Source: Xanthomonas hydrangeae
GTDB taxonomy: Bacteria; Pseudomonadota; Gammaproteobacteria; Xanthomonadales; Xanthomonadaceae
Direction of reading: 5' to 3'
Assembly (NCBI GenBank): GCA_905142475.1
Contig: LR990730.1
Span: 310,001 to 374,000 of the forward strand
Length of the DNA stretch: 64,000 bases
In this document: positions 1-9,414 of the stretch, one piece after another
Layout: every line of letters begins with the position of its first letter
Position numbering within the stretch: position 1 is the stretch's first letter
The notes under the pieces: generated by a model
Databases searched by the model: none
What the model saw: only the letters and a program-made list of their open reading frames with translations
What the model was told of the DNA's origin: nothing
Position numbers and translations under genes: made by a program

Positions 1-405
1 ATCCGTACGTTCAATGCGTTTTCGTCCGGCGCTTCGTGGTTTGGCGTATCGCGGCGGATGCCGGCCGCCGTGCGTCGCGCGTATGTGGCGCCATACAACA
101 ACTGGCGCAACCGCATCTCCACCATTCGCTTCATGCAGGACATTCCGCTGTCGCCCGCCGACCAGGCGTGGTCGCTGCTGGAACGCTCGGCGCAGGCATT
201 GCCCTCGTTTGCCGACCGCCCGGCTTTCATCGCTTGGGGGCTGCGCGATATCTGCTTCGACAAGCATTTCCTGGCCGGCTTCCGTCAGGCATTGCCGAAT
301 GCCGAAGTCACCGCGTTCGACGATGCCAATCACTACGTGCTGGAAGACAAGCACGAAGTGCTGGTGCCGGCGATCCGTGCGTTTCTGGAGCGCAATCCAC
401 TGTAA
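1..405 (+). CDS. oleB: OleB alpha/beta hydrolase (beta-lactone decarboxylase), 3' part
   Basis: The open frame enters at base 1 and ends at TAA 403-405, giving the last 134 residues of an alpha/beta-hydrolase of the haloalkane-dehalogenase-like group. The C-terminal part shows the acid-containing strand (FIAWGLRDICFD) and the catalytic-histidine segment (DDANHYVLED). The oleC-like gene follows at 1281 and an oleD-like gene at 6640, so this is most likely OleB, which decarboxylates the cis-beta-lactone made by OleC to a long-chain cis-olefin. The nucleophile elbow lies upstream of the window. The family call rests on context plus the C-terminal motifs. Confidence 0.8.
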   Translation: MRTFNAFSSGASWFGVSRRMPAAVRRAYVAPYNNWRNRISTIRFMQDIPLSPADQAWSLLERSAQALPSFADRPAFIAWGLRDICFDKHFLAGFRQALPNAEVTAFDDANHYVLEDKHEVLVPAIRAFLERNPL

Positions 406-552
406 GCGCCGCTGGTTTACTCATGCAGGCGCGCAGCAGGCGCGGTGCAAGCTGCGCGCAAAAAGCGGATGGACAAGTGGAGAGAATCGGCCACCCAGTC
501 GTTCTGTGGGTCGCTGCGCGTGGACGCCGCACTTACTCGCTGCGATCAGCCG

Positions 553-936
553 TTACAGCGGCGGCAGCGGATTGCGCTGTGCGTCGTCCACGTCGAGCCA
601 GTCGGTTTCGGTGAGCGCGTGCAGGCCGTGCGCCAATCGCGACTTGTCGCACTGCGCGCTACGCTCACCAAACTCCAGCGAGGCCGGCACGGCGGCGCAG
701 GAGGAGGGGCGGCGGTCGTGGATGCTGCAGCGGCTGTAGCGACCGATGTCCGCGTCCAGTGCGATGCAGCGCGGCTGCGATTGCGAGGTGCCGCGCATGA
801 CGCGCTCGTGCGTGCGCAATGACTCGGTCAGCTCGATCGGCACCCTGCCGCCCAATGCGGGGTCGGCTTCGCTCCAGTGGAAACTGACGCGGAAGTAGGC
901 GCAGCAAGCGCCGCAGGTGAGGCAGGGATGTGCCAT
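553..936 (-). CDS. YkgJ-family cysteine cluster protein
   Basis: Encodes 127 residues opening with MAHPCLTCGACCAYF. The Cys-x2-Cys-x2-Cys-Cys motif near the N-terminus and a later CSIHDRRPSSC segment are typical of the YkgJ/UPF0153 zinc- or iron-chelating cluster family. The ATG at 936 puts the first cysteine directly after the start, as in the family; a longer frame upstream adds only a low-complexity extension. It lies between oleB and oleC on the opposite strand, so it is not part of the + strand transcript. Molecular role is unknown; metal binding is inferred from the cysteines. Confidence 0.75.
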   Translation of the reverse strand: MAHPCLTCGACCAYFRVSFHWSEADPALGGRVPIELTESLRTHERVMRGTSQSQPRCIALDADIGRYSRCSIHDRRPSSCAAVPASLEFGERSAQCDKSRLAHGLHALTETDWLDVDDAQRNPLPPL

Positions 937-1280
937 GGAATGCCGGGCCTTGCGCGGCGAAACAACGTGGAGAGCGCGGCATTCTGACCGAACCACGCCA
1001 CGATACAAGTGGCAGGCTGCGCCGGCCCGTTAGCGATTCATGCGCGTGCGCGCCTAGGAGCGACGCGCGATGAAGCGAGCAGGTCGTATGCGGGGCGCTG
1101 GCGACACCGCGCTGGGTTGGCGGAGCATGGTTTTTCGCCGTTAAGACGATCACTGGAGATCAGGGTGAATCGTTCGCGCGCATTTTTTTAAATGCGCCTT
1201 CGCCGGGCGCAGGTTACATCTGCGACGTTGCGCGTGATCCAAGCGGCCGGCACCGTCGGCGCATGGGTGATAATGCGCCA
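937..1280. other. Intergenic region upstream of oleC
   Basis: About 340 bases without a convincing gene. It should hold the divergent promoters of the YkgJ-type gene and oleC. The only clear structure is the inverted repeat at 1178-1197 listed separately. Short open frames here have no family features. Confidence 0.5.
1178..1197. promoter_or_regulatory. Perfect 8-bp inverted repeat upstream of oleC
   Basis: GCGCATTT and AAATGCGC are separated by TTTT, about 85-100 bases upstream of the oleC start. An AT-rich palindrome in a GC-rich promoter region suggests an operator or promoter element. No protein can be assigned, and a hairpin role is also possible. Confidence 0.35.
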
Positions 1281-2936
1281 ATGACAACTCTTCTCTGCAA
1301 TATCGCCGCCACCCTGCCGGAACTCGCGCGCGAGCGCCCCGAGCAGATCGCCATCCGCTGCCCGGGCCGTCGCGCCGCCAACGGATTTGCTGCCTACGAT
1401 GTGACGTTGAGCTATGCCGAGCTGGACGCGCGCAGCGATGCGATCGCCGCCGGGCTGGCATTGCATGGCATCGGACGTGGCGCGCGCGCGGTGGTGATGG
1501 TGCGGCCGTCGCCGGAATTCTTCTTGTTGATGTTTGCGTTGTTCAAGGCCGGTGCGGTGCCGGTACTGGTGGATCCGGGCATCGACAAGCGCGCGCTCAA
1601 GCAATGCCTGGACGAAGCGCAGCCGCAGGCGTTTATCGGTATTCCGCTGGCGCAGCTGGCGCGTCGTCTGTTGCGTTGGGCGCGCTCTGCCAAGCAGATC
1701 GTCACCGTCGGTGGCCGCTACGGCTGGGGCGGGGTGACGCTGGCGCGTGTGGAGCGCGATGGCGCCAACGCCGGCAGTCAATTGGCCGCCACCGCGCCGG
1801 ACGATGTGGCCGCCATTCTGTTCACCAGCGGCTCCACCGGGGTGCCGAAGGGCGTGGTGTATCGACACCGGCATTTCGTCGGGCAGATCGAGTTGCTGCG
1901 TAATGCATTCGACATGCAGCCCGGTGGTGTGGATCTGCCGACGTTCCCGCCGTTTGCCTTGTTCGATCCGGCATTGGGGCTGACCTCGGTGATTCCGGAT
2001 ATGGATCCGACCCGCCCGGCCACCGCCGATCCGCGCAAGTTGCACGATGCGATCAACCGCTTCGGGGTAACGCAGTTGTTCGGCTCGCCAGCATTGATGC
2101 GCGTGCTGGCGGACCATGGCCAGCCACTGCCCAACGTGCGCCTGGCCACCTCGGCCGGTGCGCCGGTACCGCCGGATGTGGTGGCCAAGATCCGTGCGCT
2201 GCTGCCGGCAGAGGCGCAATTCTGGACGCCGTACGGCGCCACCGAATGTCTGCCGGTGGCAGCGATCGAAGGCCGCACCCTGGACGCCACCCGCGCAGCC
2301 ACCGAGGCAGGCGCCGGCACCTGCGTGGGCCACGTGGTAGCGCCCAATGAAGTGCGCATCATCGCCATCGACGATGCAGCCATTCCCGAGTGGAGCGGCG
2401 TGCGCGTGTTGGCGGTGGGCGAGGTCGGCGAGATCACCGTTGCCGGTCCCACCACCACCGATACCTACTTCAACCGCGACGCGGCCACGCGCATCGCCAA
2501 GATCCGTGAGCGCAGCAGTGATGGCAGCGAGCGCATCGTGCATCGCATGGGCGATGTGGGGTATTTCGATGCGGAAGGGCGCTTGTGGTTCTGCGGCCGC
2601 AAGACCCATCGCGTAGAAACTGTAACGGGCCCGCTCTACACCGAGCAGGTGGAACCGGTGTTCAACGTGCATCCGCAGGTGCGGCGCACCGCCTTGGTCG
2701 GGGTGGGCGCAGCCGGACAGCAGCAACCGGTGCTGTGCGTGGAATTGCAGCCGGATGTTTCGGCATCGGCGTTTGCGCAAGTGGAAACCGCATTGCGTGC
2801 GTTGGGCGCTGCGCACCCGCACACTGCAGGAATCGCGCGGTTTCTGCGCCATTCCGGGTTTCCGGTGGACATCCGCCACAACGCCAAGATCGGTCGCGAA
2901 AAGCTGGCGGTCTGGGCGGCGCAGCAGTCGCACTGA
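1281..2936 (+). CDS. oleC: OleC beta-lactone synthetase (AMP-dependent ligase family)
   Basis: A 551-residue member of the acyl-adenylate-forming superfamily. The P-loop-like motif FTSGSTGVPKG is at residues 181-191 and the YGATE motif follows in the middle of the chain. OleC activates the 2-alkyl-3-hydroxyalkanoic acid made by OleA/OleD with ATP and closes it to a beta-lactone. I chose ATG 1281 because MTTLLCNIAA matches the usual beginning of the family; an in-frame ATG at 1263 would add six residues, and neither has a strong ribosome site. The regulator gene starts 8 bases after the stop, so the two are probably cotranscribed. Confidence 0.88.
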   Translation: MTTLLCNIAATLPELARERPEQIAIRCPGRRAANGFAAYDVTLSYAELDARSDAIAAGLALHGIGRGARAVVMVRPSPEFFLLMFALFKAGAVPVLVDPGIDKRALKQCLDEAQPQAFIGIPLAQLARRLLRWARSAKQIVTVGGRYGWGGVTLARVERDGANAGSQLAATAPDDVAAILFTSGSTGVPKGVVYRHRHFVGQIELLRNAFDMQPGGVDLPTFPPFALFDPALGLTSVIPDMDPTRPATADPRKLHDAINRFGVTQLFGSPALMRVLADHGQPLPNVRLATSAGAPVPPDVVAKIRALLPAEAQFWTPYGATECLPVAAIEGRTLDATRAATEAGAGTCVGHVVAPNEVRIIAIDDAAIPEWSGVRVLAVGEVGEITVAGPTTTDTYFNRDAATRIAKIRERSSDGSERIVHRMGDVGYFDAEGRLWFCGRKTHRVETVTGPLYTEQVEPVFNVHPQVRRTALVGVGAAGQQQPVLCVELQPDVSASAFAQVETALRALGAAHPHTAGIARFLRHSGFPVDIRHNAKIGREKLAVWAAQQSH

Positions 2937-2944
2937 GCCCAACG

Positions 2945-4498
2945 ATGCGCGCGCGTTATCGTCTGGCTGACCTGCGCATCGATGTGGCGCGTCAGCGCGT
3001 GGAGCGCGACGATGTTGCGCTCGAGGTTGGCGGGCTGAGTTTCCGCCTGCTGCACTATTTGCTGCAGCAGGGGCAGCGGGTAGTCGATTTCGACGAGTTG
3101 ATCCAGAACGTGTGGGCACCGGCGCTGGTCAACGAAGAAACCGTCACCCAGCGTGTGCGCCTGTTGCGGCAGGCCTTGGGCGACGACTCGCGGCAACCGC
3201 GTTACCTGCGCTCGGTACGCGGGCAGGGTTATCAACTCTGCGTGCCGGTACAGCTCGAACAAGCATCGCCCGCAGACGCGCTGCGGCGACGTGGAGTCTG
3301 GATTGCTGCCTGCATCGTGGCGTTGGTCTGCATCGGCGCGGGCGTGATCTGGTGGCTGCAAACGCGTGATGCGCCACCAGCGCAAGCTGCATTGTTGCAG
3401 CGTGCCGATTACTACGCCGGCATCGGCCAGCGCGACGACAACGAACGCGCCATCGGCTTGTATCGTCAACGCCTGCGGGAAGCGCCGGACGATCGACAGG
3501 CGCAGCTCGGCCTCAGCCGCGCCTACAGTGCGCGCGTGTGCCAGTACGACGGGGATGCAGCGTTTGCGCTGCAGGCCTTGCGGCTGGCCGATGCTGTTGT
3601 GGTCGTGCAACCGGGCCTTGCGGCAGCGTACGCCACGCGTGGTTATGCGCTGGATTGCCAGGGTCGCAATGGCGATGCCTTGGCTGCCTACGAGCAGGCG
3701 TTGCAGCTGGATCCCGGTGCCGACGCGGTGCGCGGCTCGGCTGCGTATCTATACGAGCGCCAGGGAAAATTGGTGCAGGCGCTGTCGGCCAACCTGGCGG
3801 TGCGCGACCCGACGCGCGTGCGATTTTTGCCGATCCAGATCGCCAGCAATCTGAGTCTGCTCGGCTATGCGAGTGCAGCCGAGGCGCGCTACCGAAAGAA
3901 TTTTCAGCTGTACCCGGACGATCCGTTCTCCAATCTGGCCTGGCCTACGTTCCTGTTCGAACACGGCCGCGCGGCCGAAGCGCAGACAGCGTTGAACGAG
4001 GCGCAGAGCCGCGGCACCGAGTACGCAGGGCTGTCGTTGCTACAGGCCGAGCTTGCGTGGCTGCGTGGTGACAAGGCGCTTGCGCGCGCAGCGGCGCTGC
4101 GTGCAGTGCAGCTTCGACCACAGGGCAGCTTCGCGCAGATGGTGGCGTGGACGCTGCAGGCGCAGCCGCCACCGGCAGTCGCGACGCTGCATGCGCGCGC
4201 GCAGGATTTGTTGGTCAGCGTGGAGCGTGGCGGCGACCCGTTCGATGCAGTCGATGCGGCGGTTCTGCTGCTGTGTGCGCATGCGCCGGACTCGGCAATG
4301 CGCGCCCTGCAGCATGCCGAAGCCGCCGGCTACCACAACGCCGGCTATCTACGTCAGTCGCCGCTGCTGCAGCCGCTGCGTGCTTTGCCGGAGTTTACTG
4401 CGTTGCTGACACATATCGATGCCGATCTTGCTGCCCAGCGTGGGCAACTGCGTGCTCGTCATCTGTTGCCGGCAGATGCCATGTCCGACCGGGGCTAA
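2945..4498 (+). CDS. Membrane-anchored winged-helix/TPR transcriptional regulator (CadC-like)
   Basis: Encodes 517 residues. Residues 1-100 form an OmpR/PhoB-type winged helix ending in the usual RSVRGQGYQL segment; residues about 117-138 are one hydrophobic membrane span; the remainder is alpha-helical with TPR-like repeats (for example around residues 150-330). The plan is cytoplasmic DNA-binding domain, single membrane helix and periplasmic TPR sensor, as in CadC-type one-component regulators. ATG 2945 lies 8 bases after the oleC stop. Its place between oleC and oleD suggests control of the ole genes or sensing of envelope state; that is inference. No ligand can be deduced. Confidence 0.8.
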   Translation: MRARYRLADLRIDVARQRVERDDVALEVGGLSFRLLHYLLQQGQRVVDFDELIQNVWAPALVNEETVTQRVRLLRQALGDDSRQPRYLRSVRGQGYQLCVPVQLEQASPADALRRRGVWIAACIVALVCIGAGVIWWLQTRDAPPAQAALLQRADYYAGIGQRDDNERAIGLYRQRLREAPDDRQAQLGLSRAYSARVCQYDGDAAFALQALRLADAVVVVQPGLAAAYATRGYALDCQGRNGDALAAYEQALQLDPGADAVRGSAAYLYERQGKLVQALSANLAVRDPTRVRFLPIQIASNLSLLGYASAAEARYRKNFQLYPDDPFSNLAWPTFLFEHGRAAEAQTALNEAQSRGTEYAGLSLLQAELAWLRGDKALARAAALRAVQLRPQGSFAQMVAWTLQAQPPPAVATLHARAQDLLVSVERGGDPFDAVDAAVLLLCAHAPDSAMRALQHAEAAGYHNAGYLRQSPLLQPLRALPEFTALLTHIDADLAAQRGQLRARHLLPADAMSDRG

Positions 4499-4693
4499 GA
4501 CACCGCATCGATTTGTTTGGGTGCGCTTCATGCTCAAATCGCAATGCATGCGCTGTATGCCGCATAGAACAACTGCGCTCGCTGCTCATTGCGTAGTCGT
4601 GCGGTAAGCCACGTCGGAAAATTACTACACACACTGCTAGCCGGGCGCGGCCTGCTCTGTGGTTTCTATCAGCACACGACCACGTCGGCAGGT

Positions 4694-4796
4694 GCGATGT
4701 CCTCACCGCTTGCGGGACCGTGTGGCGGCATGGATGCCGCCACCGAGCCTCCACGGATGGATTCACGGCGTGTCCTGCAAGCGGTGAGGGCATCGC
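4694..4796 (+). repeat. Nested inverted-repeat element, copy A
   Basis: Outer arms at 4694-4718 and 4772-4796 are complementary at 23 of 25 positions. Between them a second palindrome, TGGCGGCAT-GG-ATGCCGCCA, lies at 4723-4742. The segment after the inner palindrome (GAGCCTCCACGGATGG) resembles the corresponding part of copy B read on the other strand, so the two are copies of one dispersed element. No open frame is present, which fits a non-autonomous or REP/MITE-like repeat. Confidence 0.75.
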
Positions 4797-4922
4797 GCCC
4801 TCGACCGGCTTGGCTTGGAACATTCAAGCGCCGCTGAAGCTCAGGATCTCGTTTGCCTTGAGAGATATCGAACGGTGCGGGTGCGTCGGGTGTAGAGCGC
4901 ATGATCTGCGGCTTCGTTGCAG

Positions 4923-5030
4923 GGTCCTTGCCCGCCCACCATCGCGGGACACGCCGCAAGTACGTCCGTGTAGGCTCTTACGCGGCATCCATGCCGCGTA
5001 AGGTCCCGCGACGGTGGGCGGGCAAGGACC
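4923..5030 (-). repeat. Nested inverted-repeat element, copy B
   Basis: Outer arms at 4923-4950 and 5003-5030 are complementary at 27 of 28 positions. The inner palindrome TACGCGGCAT-CC-ATGCCGCGTA is at 4979-5000. Read on the minus strand it follows the same order as copy A: arm, inner GCGGCATGGATGCCGC core, GAGCCT-CACGGA tract, GGCGTGTCC, arm. The two copies are in opposite orientation, 126 bases apart. Confidence 0.78.
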
Positions 5031-5214
5031 AGCCGAGATGGTCGGTGTGCATGGTTGCGAGCAGCGCATGCAGCGCGGCCTTCAGATGCGTGCGGTCTGA
5101 TCGGCTCCTTTCGGTCTGCAATGTCACTGCCGTTCCCGACATCACTCCACTCGGCAACGCAGTCTAGTGCGGTCAACACGCTGCCGCAATCGATACAGCG
5201 ATAGAGATGGTTTG

Positions 5215-6441
5215 TCAGCGCGCTTGGTTACTCTCAGGCAGCGCCTTGAGCACATAGTCGGTCAGCAACCGATGTGATTGCTGGTGCATCTGCCGGGTGT
5301 TGTAGGCGCTGCGCGTGAGCACTACCACCAAGCGCTCCTCGGGCACGACGAAGACGTAGTTGCCGCCATTGCCTGACATCGCCCAGGTGTCGCGTTGCAC
5401 GCCGCGCACTGGAAACAGGAAGTGCCAGAGTTGGTAGCCATAATCGGCATCGTCGCGTGCCTGCGCATGCACGCTGGTCATCGCGCGTATCCAGTTGGCG
5501 GCAATCACCTGGCGGCCTTGCCAACGTCCCTGTGCAAGCAGCAACTGGCCGAATTTGGCCAGGTCGCGGCTACGGTAACGGGTGCCGCCACCGCCCATGC
5601 CCACCCCTTCGGACGACACATTCCACTGCGCCTGATCGATTCCGAGCGGCTTTTCGAGCACCTGTGCGGAGAACGCCTGCAGCCGCTGTCCGCTGGCTTT
5701 TTCCAGCACCGCACCGAGCAGGAAGGAGCCTGCGGTGCAATACGAAAACGCGCGGCCGTGCGGGCTTTGGGCGGGCCGCTGCATCCATGGCGCGTAGCCA
5801 CGGATCGGCAGATTCAGGGCGAACTGCGTCCAGTCCGCACTGACGTACATGCGCTCTTCGTTGCCGGCGGAGAAGGCGTTGTCGTCGTTGCATTCCAGTT
5901 GCGAGCTCATCGTGAGCAGGTCTTCGATGGTGATGTCGCGCTTGCGCGGATCGGGATGCTGCCATTGGCGATCGCCGAAGTAGTCGTAGACCTTGGCTTG
6001 CGCGTTGGGGATCAACTTGCGCGCGATCGCCGCACCGACCAGCAGCCCGGTGACGCTCTTGGTCAACGAGCGGGTGTCGTGCAAGGTCTGGCGATCGGCA
6101 TCGCCTAGGTAGTGTTCGTAGATCAATACGCCATCGCGCACGATCAGCACGCTGGTGGTGGCCGGGGCCAGATCGGCAGCCAGTGCCTGTTCCATCTGCG
6201 TCAGCACGGGCAGGTTCCAGCCGCTGGCGGCAGCCCTGGCGACCGGCCAGCCGTCATCCAGGGCAGGCGGCGTGGTGGCCGCTGGAGGCACCGCCGGTGA
6301 TGCGGCAACCGATGGACCTGGTGTGGCAATTCCTGGAGTGGCGGCTTTTGCAGAGGTGGCTCTTGGAGATGCACTAGGCGGGGCGGCATGCAGCGGGAAG
6401 ATGACGAGCAGGGCGGACAACAGCAGCGACAGGCGGGTCAT
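5215..6441 (-). CDS. Secreted beta-lactamase-family serine hydrolase
   Basis: Encodes 408 residues from ATG 6441: a signal peptide ([20 protein letters not shown]), an Ala/Pro/Thr-rich linker to about residue 60, then a class C beta-lactamase/DD-peptidase-like fold. The active-site SxxK is SLTK at 125-128 and the tyrosine motif is probably YCTAG; a glycine-rich SGNGGNYV near the C-terminus takes the place of the usual KTG/HTG box. An in-frame ATG at 6471 would only put ten residues before the signal peptide. It is probably a periplasmic esterase or peptidase; a true beta-lactamase is unlikely. It is divergent from oleD and convergent with the CadC-like regulator. Confidence 0.8.
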   Translation of the reverse strand: MTRLSLLLSALLVIFPLHAAPPSASPRATSAKAATPGIATPGPSVAASPAVPPAATTPPALDDGWPVARAAASGWNLPVLTQMEQALAADLAPATTSVLIVRDGVLIYEHYLGDADRQTLHDTRSLTKSVTGLLVGAAIARKLIPNAQAKVYDYFGDRQWQHPDPRKRDITIEDLLTMSSQLECNDDNAFSAGNEERMYVSADWTQFALNLPIRGYAPWMQRPAQSPHGRAFSYCTAGSFLLGAVLEKASGQRLQAFSAQVLEKPLGIDQAQWNVSSEGVGMGGGGTRYRSRDLAKFGQLLLAQGRWQGRQVIAANWIRAMTSVHAQARDDADYGYQLWHFLFPVRGVQRDTWAMSGNGGNYVFVVPEERLVVVLTRSAYNTRQMHQQSHRLLTDYVLKALPESNQAR

Positions 6442-6639
6442 GGTGACTCCAGCGATCCAGGGTCCGGGCATGACGCCAGCAGTGCGAATGAACTACCTGA
6501 TGTCTCGATGAAGATTTATGAAGCTCTTTGCGATCAATGGCTTGCGAAAGCCGCAGGCGCTTGCCTGTGCGCGTCGCATCGCGATAACGGTCCGGGCCGG
6601 CTATTGTGTGCGCCCTGCAGGAACAATGGATGTGGCGCA

Positions 6640-7650
6640 ATGAAGGTGCTGGTGACCGGTGGTGGTGGCTTTCTCGGCCAGGCGTTGTGCCGCGGCCTGC
6701 GCGCGCGTGGGCATGAGGTGGTGAGTTTCCAGCGCGGCGATTACCCGATTCTGCAGACCTTGGGTGTGGGCCAGATCCGTGGCGACCTGGCCGACCCGCA
6801 AGCGGTGCGGCACGCTTTTGCCGGTATCGATGCGGTCTTCCACAATGCGGCCAAGGCCGGTGCGTGGGGCAGCTACGACAGCTATCACCAGGCCAATGTG
6901 GTCGGTACGCAGAACGTGATCGACGCGTGTCGCGCCAATGGCGTGCCGCGCCTGATCTACACCTCCACACCTAGCGTCACCCATCGCGCCACCAATCCGG
7001 TGGAAGGTCTGGGCGCCGACGAAGTGCCCTACGGCGAAGACCTGCGCGCAGCGTATGCGGCCACCAAGGCGATCGCCGAGCGCGCGGTGCTGGCGGCCAA
7101 CGATGCGCAGCTGGCGACGGTGGCCTTGCGTCCGCGTCTGATCTGGGGGCCGGGCGACAATCACCTGCTGCCGCGCCTGGCAGCACGGGCGCGTGCCGGG
7201 CGACTGCGCATGGTCGGCGACGGCAGCAACCTGGTGGACAGCACCTACATCGACAACGCCGCACAAGCGCACTTCGATGCGTTCGAGCACCTTGCACACG
7301 GGGCTGCCTGCGCAGGCAAGGCGTACTTCATTTCCAATGGCGAGCCCTTGCCGATGCGCGAGTTGCTCAATCGCTTGCTGGCCGCGGTGGATGCACCGGC
7401 TGTAACGCGTTCGCTGTCGTTCAAGACCGCCTACAGAATCGGTGCGGTGTGCGAGACCCTGTGGCCACTGTTGCGTCTGCCAGGCGAAGTGCCGTTGACG
7501 CGTTTTCTGGTGGAACAATTGTGCACGCCGCATTGGTACAGCATGGAACCGGCGCGCCGCGACTTTGGTTATATACCTAGTATCAGCATCGAAGAAGGCC
7601 TACAACGGCTGCGATCCTCATCTTCCAACGACATTGCCATCACCCGGTAA
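6640..7650 (+). CDS. oleD: OleD 2-alkyl-3-ketoalkanoate reductase (SDR family)
   Basis: A 336-residue extended short-chain dehydrogenase. The Rossmann motif GGGGFLG is at residues 7-13 and the catalytic Tyr-x3-Lys (YAATK) at 139-143. OleD reduces the beta-keto acid released by OleA, using NADPH, to the beta-hydroxy acid that OleC consumes. The ATG at 6640 places the nucleotide-binding motif at the expected distance; longer in-frame starts upstream add unrelated sequence. It is separated from oleC by the regulator, the repeat region and the serine-hydrolase gene, so it is probably transcribed from its own promoter. Confidence 0.87.
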   Translation: MKVLVTGGGGFLGQALCRGLRARGHEVVSFQRGDYPILQTLGVGQIRGDLADPQAVRHAFAGIDAVFHNAAKAGAWGSYDSYHQANVVGTQNVIDACRANGVPRLIYTSTPSVTHRATNPVEGLGADEVPYGEDLRAAYAATKAIAERAVLAANDAQLATVALRPRLIWGPGDNHLLPRLAARARAGRLRMVGDGSNLVDSTYIDNAAQAHFDAFEHLAHGAACAGKAYFISNGEPLPMRELLNRLLAAVDAPAVTRSLSFKTAYRIGAVCETLWPLLRLPGEVPLTRFLVEQLCTPHWYSMEPARRDFGYIPSISIEEGLQRLRSSSSNDIAITR

Positions 7651-7714
7651 AGACCGCCATATCTTCAGGATACGTCTGCGCCGATTCGGCACGACAACTT
7701 CTGGAATCCTTGCC

Positions 7715-7873
7715 ATGCTGCATTACGCCATCATCTTCTTCGTCATCGCCATCATCGCCGCTGTGCTGGGCTTCAGTGGTATCGCCGGTGCGGCGACCAA
7801 CATCGCCTGGATCCTGTTTGTGGTGTTCCTGATCCTGGCAGTGATCTCGATGTTCCGTCGCGGCAAGGTTTAA
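7715..7873 (+). CDS. DUF1328 (UPF0391/YtjA-like) small membrane protein
   Basis: A 52-residue protein, [20 protein letters not shown] onward, ending in FRRGKV. Two hydrophobic helices separated by a small Gly/Ala-rich turn ([12 protein letters not shown]) match the DUF1328 family of inner-membrane peptides, often stress-induced in enterics. It follows oleD by 64 bases on the same strand and may share its transcript. Function is unknown. Confidence 0.88.
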   Translation: MLHYAIIFFVIAIIAAVLGFSGIAGAATNIAWILFVVFLILAVISMFRRGKV

Positions 7874-7922
7874 CCACTTAGCTGCGATACGTCACGGCAG
7901 CGGCGCTGCCGATTGACGCGAA

Positions 7923-7954
7923 GATGGCCCGCTTCCGCAAGGAGGCGGGCCATC
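7923..7954. terminator. Hairpin after the DUF1328 gene
   Basis: A perfect 10-bp stem, GATGGCCCGC / GCGGGCCATC, with a 12-base loop lies 50 bases after the DUF1328 stop and 38 bases beyond the end of the minus-strand GNAT remnant. It sits between two converging transcripts and could serve both. There is no long T-run, so its strength is uncertain. Confidence 0.5.
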
Positions 7955-7991
7955 TGCGTCATGAGGGCTCTACAGTTGCGTTGTGGCTGTT

Positions 7992-8117
7992 TTAAAGCAG
8001 TTTTTCGAGATATTGCACGTGCTGGCCGAACGACAATTCGGTGCCATGCGCGTTGTCGAGTGCAAGCAGTGCCGGATGATCGTGCAACTGCACCTCGCGC
8101 ACCTGCGATGGACTCAT
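7992..8117 (-). pseudogene. Truncated GNAT acetyltransferase-like remnant coupled to ddl
   Basis: A 41-residue frame ([20 protein letters not shown], then DNAHGTELSF) begins at ATG 8117, which shares one base with the ddl stop (TGATG), and ends at TAA 7992-7994. The sequence resembles the first strand and helix of GNAT acyltransferases (LLALDNAHxxELS) but stops before any acetyl-CoA-binding motif. I read it as the 5' remnant of a larger gene that followed ddl in the same operon. It could still be translated by coupling. The family match rests on a short stretch. Confidence 0.5.
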
Positions 8118-9220
8118 CAGCGCGGTTCCACCGCACTACGCAGCAGTTGATCGTCAGCGTGCCGTTGCAACGCCAGCTCGATCAACTGTGTGATCAAACG
8201 CCGATAGTCCAGCCCGCTTGCCTGCCATAGCTTGGGATACATGCTGATCCGGGTGAAACCCGGCAGCGTGTTGACCTCGTTGATCACGATGCGGTCATCT
8301 GCGCAGAGAAACACGTCCACACGTGCCATGCCGGCGCAGTCCAGCGCCTGATACGCCTGCACCGCGATCTGCTGGATGCGCTGCTGCGTCTGCGCATCGA
8401 TGTCGGCCGGAATCACGATCTCGGCGCCGTGTTCGCTGATGTACTTGGTCTGGTAAGAGTAAAACGCGTCGTGCACCACCACTTCACCGCATACGCTGGC
8501 CTGCGGCGTGGCATTGCCCAGTACGGCGCATTCGATCTCCCGCCCGGTAATTGCTGCTTCCACCAGCACCTTGTGGTCGTATGCCAGTGCCAACGCGAGC
8601 GCATCTGAAAACGCATCAGCACTGCGCACCTGGCTGACGCCGACCGACGAGCCTTGATTGGCCGGTTTGACGAACAACGGCAAACCGAACTGCGCAACCA
8701 ACGTATGCACGTCGGCGTGTGCGGCGGTGTGGCGGTTGAAACACACGAATGGCGCCACCTCCAGCCCGGCATCGCGCAGCACACGTTTTGCCATGTCTTT
8801 GTCCATCGCCACTGCCGAGCCGAGCACGCCGGAGCCGACGAAGGGCAGATTGGCCATGCGCAACAACCCTTGCAGCGAGCCGTCTTCGCCCAGCGTGCCG
8901 TGCACGATCGGAAACACCACATCGATCTGCGCCAGCGCCTGCTCCGGCTGGGTCGGACGCAATTGCTGCTGGTGCGCACCCGGCAGCAGCGCCACGCCGC
9001 GACCGCTGCGATGCAAGGCGATGCGCGCCGGGTCGTCGGCATTGAGCAGGAAACTGTCGGGGTCGTTGACGTGCCACTGGCCCTGCTTGTCGATGCCGAT
9101 CAGCACCGGCTCGAAGCGCTGCGGATCCAGCGCATCCAGAATGTTGCGCGCCGATTGCAGCGAGACCTCGTGCTCGGCCGATTTGCCGCCGAAGATGAGA
9201 CCGACCCGGATCTTGCGCAT
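8117..9220 (-). CDS. ddl: D-alanine--D-alanine ligase
   Basis: A 367-residue ATP-grasp ligase that joins two D-alanines for the peptidoglycan stem peptide. Signatures include [20 protein letters not shown] at the N-terminus, [24 protein letters not shown] and the C-terminal [20 protein letters not shown] metal-binding segment. The length fits the DdlA-type enzymes. ATG 9220 is preceded by an AGGAG-type site; the open frame runs further upstream but without homologous features. It is divergent from ubiJ and located outside the mur/fts cluster. Its stop overlaps the start of the truncated GNAT remnant. Confidence 0.95.
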   Translation of the reverse strand: MRKIRVGLIFGGKSAEHEVSLQSARNILDALDPQRFEPVLIGIDKQGQWHVNDPDSFLLNADDPARIALHRSGRGVALLPGAHQQQLRPTQPEQALAQIDVVFPIVHGTLGEDGSLQGLLRMANLPFVGSGVLGSAVAMDKDMAKRVLRDAGLEVAPFVCFNRHTAAHADVHTLVAQFGLPLFVKPANQGSSVGVSQVRSADAFSDALALALAYDHKVLVEAAITGREIECAVLGNATPQASVCGEVVVHDAFYSYQTKYISEHGAEIVIPADIDAQTQQRIQQIAVQAYQALDCAGMARVDVFLCADDRIVINEVNTLPGFTRISMYPKLWQASGLDYRRLITQLIELALQRHADDQLLRSAVEPR

Positions 9221-9414
9221 CGCCTGCTCCTGCCACCTGTTCAATGAGGTCGCCAGCATGCCCGCGGCCGGCGCGCTGAAGGAAGTCCTCCATGACCGAT
9301 GCAAGCGGCCTTGCCACCAAGGCGAGCTGTCATGACCGCCGCGTCCGCCTCCGGCATGCACTCGCCAGCTCACCATCCAGCAGTTGCGACATGCGGGGAC
9401 GGTAGAATGGGCCC

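Larger units (their letters stand above)
4499..5214. other. Long intergenic region with two copies of a nested repeat
   Basis: About 715 bases between the convergent regulator and serine-hydrolase genes. I see no gene. The stretch holds two related nested inverted-repeat elements at 4694-4796 and 4923-5030, listed separately. The remainder shows nothing recognisable. Confidence 0.7.

Noticed and set aside
1188..3119. A 643-codon minus-strand frame opposite oleC
   Set aside because: oleC has the acyl-adenylate motifs; the opposite frame is low complexity.
5215..6441. Calling the serine hydrolase a beta-lactamase resistance gene
   Set aside because: It has the SxxK motif but no standard KTG box and has the layout of the broad esterase/peptidase group.
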